From Prevotellaceae bacterium (GTDB lineage Bacteria > Bacteroidota > Bacteroidia > Bacteroidales > Bacteroidaceae): DNA of 36,148 nt. The position numbers and the translations under genes are program-made. Location of the stretch: the NCBI GenBank assembly GCA_022508615.1, contig JAFLUW010000003.1, positions 1 to 36,148 on the forward strand, read 5' to 3'. Below, one piece after another: positions 34,204 to 36,148 of the stretch. The notes beneath the pieces are model-generated. The model saw nothing but the letters and a program-made list of their open reading frames with translations, did no database searches and was not told the DNA's origin. Position 1 is the stretch's first letter. Each line of letters starts with the position of its first letter.

Positions 34204-35610
34204 TCAGACAAGGGCCGTCAGCGCCTCGCCGTCGGGCGTAAACGGGCCGAGACGCTCGCTTGTCACGCTGCCGTCGGCGCGAACGGCACCCGCGGGCAGC
34301 TCTACGCGCACATAGTTGTCCGTAAAGCCGCGCAAGGGGCGGCCCGGGGCGGCGTGCTCCCACAATACGGGGCGCTCCGTCCCCATATATATATTATAGA
34401 AAGCGCGAAGTTTCTCCTTGCTCAGCGCCAGCAGCCGCTGCGAGCGCTCGTGCTTTTCGGCGGGGCTGACGGAGTGGGGAATGTCGAGCGCTTTCGTGCC
34501 CGGCCGTTCGGAGTAAGAGAAAACATGCAGCTGCGCGATGTCCAAATCGCGGATAAAACGGAAACTTTCCTCGAACAACGCCTCCGTTTCGCCCCGCGTG
34601 CCCACGATAACGTCCACGCCGACGAACGCATCGGGCATGGCGCGGCGCACGCGGGCCACTTTTTCGGCAAAAAGCGCCGTGTCGTAGCGCCGGCGCATGA
34701 GTCGGAGCACACTGTCCGAGCCGCATTGCAGCGGAATGTGGAAATGGGGCATGAAAGCGCGGCTTTCGGCGCAAAAATCTATGATTTCGTCGGTCAAAAG
34801 GTTGGGTTCGATGCTCGAAATGCGGTAACGCTCGATGCCTTCCACGCCATCGAGGGCCCGAACGAGGTCGAAGAACGTCTCGCCCGTGGTCTGGCCGAAA
34901 TCTCCTATGTTTACGCCCGTAATGATAATCTCCCGGCCGCCCTCGCGGGCCACTTGGCGGGCACTTTCCACGAGTTCGGCCACCGAAGCGTTGCGGCTGC
35001 GGCCGCGGGCGAAGGGTATGGTGCAATAGGTGCAGTAGTAGTTGCAGCCGTCCTGCACTTTCAGGAAATAGCGCGTGCGTTCGCCCCGCGAACACGAGGG
35101 TACGAAGCGACGAATGTCCTTTGCGGCCGAAGCCATGGCCTCGTGGCAGGCGCCGGCGGCCGCCAAGTCTCGACTATCCTTTGCAAACGGGCCGCCATTC
35201 GCCGACAAAGGCGCGCCGGCCGCGGCTTTTGCGACACTTTCGGCCTTCGCTTCGAGCATACGCGCCAGATGCTGCGGCAAGTCGCCCTTCTCCTCCTGCC
35301 CGAGCACGAGGTCGACGCCCTCCATGGCCGCCAGTTTCTGCGGTTGCAGCTGTGCGTAGCAGCCGATGACGGCTATCAGCGCCTTCGGGTGGCGCCGGTG
35401 CATGCGGTTGATGGCCTGGCGGCACTTTTGGTCGGCCGTCTCGGTCACGCTGCACGTGTTGACGATGCAGATGTCCGCCTTTTCGCTTTCGCGCGCCGTG
35501 TGTGCGCCCAGTGCGCCCAGACGGTCGGCCATCGAGGCCGTTTCGGCGAAATTCAACTTGCATCCCAGCGTGGCATAGGCCACGCTCTTGCCTTTCAGTA
35601 CGTTCATCAT
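34204..35610 (-). CDS. mtaB: tRNA (N6-threonylcarbamoyladenosine37-C2)-methylthiotransferase
   Basis: MtaB adds a methylthio group to t6A at position 37 of ANN-reading tRNAs using two iron-sulfur clusters. The 468 residues have the MTTase N-terminal domain with three cluster cysteines ('LGCKLNFAE', 'VNTCSVTETAD', 'VIGCYAQ'), the radical-SAM CxxxCxxC in 'GCNYYCTYCTIPFARGRSRN', and a C-terminal TRAM domain ('GFTDNYVRVELP'). An Ala-rich linker of about 40 residues between the first two domains makes it slightly longer than usual. ATG codons at 35610 and 35607 are both possible; upstream in-frame codons precede the -7 element. It is first in a three-gene leftward transcript. Confidence 0.94.
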   Translation of the reverse strand: MMNVLKGKSVAYATLGCKLNFAETASMADRLGALGAHTARESEKADICIVNTCSVTETADQKCRQAINRMHRRHPKALIAVIGCYAQLQPQKLAAMEGVDLVLGQEEKGDLPQHLARMLEAKAESVAKAAAGAPLSANGGPFAKDSRDLAAAGACHEAMASAAKDIRRFVPSCSRGERTRYFLKVQDGCNYYCTYCTIPFARGRSRNASVAELVESARQVAREGGREIIITGVNIGDFGQTTGETFFDLVRALDGVEGIERYRISSIEPNLLTDEIIDFCAESRAFMPHFHIPLQCGSDSVLRLMRRRYDTALFAEKVARVRRAMPDAFVGVDVIVGTRGETEALFEESFRFIRDLDIAQLHVFSYSERPGTKALDIPHSVSPAEKHERSQRLLALSKEKLRAFYNIYMGTERPVLWEHAAPGRPLRGFTDNYVRVELPAGAVRADGSVTSERLGPFTPDGEALTALV

Positions 35611-35659
35611 GCTTTTCGGAGTGCGTCCGGAGGTTGCGCGTCGCGGTCCGAACGAGAAA

Positions 35660-35667
35660 CAAAGGTA
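35660..35667 (-). promoter_or_regulatory. -7 element (TACCTTTG) of mtaB
   Basis: The minus strand reads TACCTTTG, 50 bases before the mtaB start. The -33 region is poor; a run of A precedes it on that strand instead of TTTG. Confidence 0.65.
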
Positions 35668-35811
35668 CAACTTTTTTTTCGTTCGCAGCTTCCGCCCCTT
35701 TGTCGGGACGTTTCCGACGGTGTTTTCGTAAACTCCGGTTTGCAGTTTGCCTATTTTGGAATGTTTTCGGCACTTTTTCCTTGAAAAAACGTAAAAAAAG
35801 AATGCAATCTC

Positions 35812-35841
35812 TTGCGCGGTATGAAAAAGTCCGTACCTTTG
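35812..35841 (+). promoter_or_regulatory. Promoter TTG, 19 bp, TACCTTTG
   Basis: TTG at 35812-35814 and TACCTTTG at 35834-35841 are 19 bases apart. The predicted leader to the ATG at 35891 is about 43 bases. Confidence 0.85.
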
Positions 35842-35890
35842 CACCGTTTTAATAAGCAATTGATTGTTTTACTCAAAACCTAACAAGAAA

Positions 35891-36061
35891 ATGAAAAAGT
35901 TGATTTTCGTGTTCGCAGCTTTCGCCGCTGTTTCGTTCGCTTCCTGCGGTGGTAACACTGCTGCTACCGAGGCTACTGCCGATAGCGACAGCGTTGCTGT
36001 AGACAGCATTTCTGCTGACAGCGTAGTTGCCGACAGCATTCCCGCTGACACTATCGCCTAA
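35891..36061 (+). CDS. Small lipoprotein with Asp/Ser/Ala repeat tail
   Basis: The 56-residue product has a lipoprotein signal ending 'VSFASCGGN', with Cys19 as the lipidated residue. The remaining part is a low-complexity run of Asp-Ser-x-Ala units ('DSISADSVVADSIPADTIA'), acidic and probably unfolded. The gene has its own full promoter and a strong terminator, so it is an independent and probably well-expressed unit. Short lipoproteins with such tails are frequent in Bacteroidales; function unknown. A start nine codons earlier is possible but would spoil the signal peptide. The gene is less GC-rich than its neighbours. Confidence 0.88.
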   Translation: MKKLIFVFAAFAAVSFASCGGNTAATEATADSDSVAVDSISADSVVADSIPADTIA

Positions 36062-36081
36062 TTGCTGACGAACGCAATGGT

Positions 36082-36112
36082 AAGTCCGTTGGAACAAGGT
36101 TCCGACGGACTT
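36082..36112 (+). terminator. Intrinsic terminator of the small lipoprotein gene
   Basis: The 14-base stem (36082-36095 with 36099-36112, one G-T pair) has a 3-base loop and is followed by a T-run to 36116, 20 bases after the stop codon. Confidence 0.92.
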
Positions 36113-36148
36113 TTTTGCGCTTTTCCCGCAGCCGGCGCCGCGCGACGC

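Overview
The window looks like a chromosomal segment from a Bacteroidales bacterium, most likely a high-GC member of the Prevotellaceae or a close relative; I cannot name the species. Three things point there. Many genes are preceded by the Bacteroidetes promoter pattern, -33 TTTG or TTG, about 19 bp, then -7 TAnnTTTG, and lack Shine-Dalgarno sequences. The order DUF6089-like, uppS, bamA, ompH, ompH is a known Bacteroidales arrangement. Two secreted proteins end in the family's short 'GGKKVxV' C-terminal tail. Most of the window is very GC-rich, except for an AT-rich stretch over the first ~1.4 kb. No tRNA, rRNA, insertion sequence, prophage or CRISPR array was seen.

Layout. 1-2141: an AT-rich gene for a membrane-anchored protein with a FISUMP-like domain, then a gene-poor stretch with hairpins. 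2142-4346: pnp. 4548-7377: a large secreted repeat protein with a 10-G tract just after its signal peptide, followed by a 58-residue gene and a strong terminator. 7789-10115: a rightward block, frr, rsgA and tpx, with a textbook promoter and terminator. 10142-18350: a leftward envelope block with dacB, two ompH/skp genes, bamA, uppS, a DUF6089-like barrel and a DUF6242-like lipoprotein. 18525-24392: a 1955-residue alpha-2-macroglobulin-like protein. 24393-25233: a repeat-rich intergenic region. 25234-32258: leftward rpsU, a c-heme/beta-propeller lipoprotein, a DUF6057-like membrane protein, a secreted CotH-kinase protein and a GNAT acetyltransferase. 32509-35610: leftward mtaB, a family 2 glycosyltransferase and a YqiA-like hydrolase. 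35891-36061: a small Asp/Ser-rich lipoprotein.

Much of the content serves the cell envelope. BamA and the Skp-like chaperones insert outer-membrane proteins, UppS makes the lipid carrier for peptidoglycan and glycans, and DacB trims peptidoglycan. The macroglobulin, CotH protein and lipoproteins are exported. Translation and RNA genes (pnp, frr, rsgA, rpsU, mtaB) are interspersed.

The most unusual feature is a dispersed family of short arrays, each made of three 21-nt units with a dyad core (consensus ACTTAGTCTGAGTAAGTT plus three spacer bases). Five arrays lie in 36 kb: four between genes and one in frame inside the macroglobulin gene, where it encodes a heptapeptide repeat. A sixth 3 x 21 array of unrelated sequence sits beside one of them. 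Two of the arrays form hairpins positioned like terminators.
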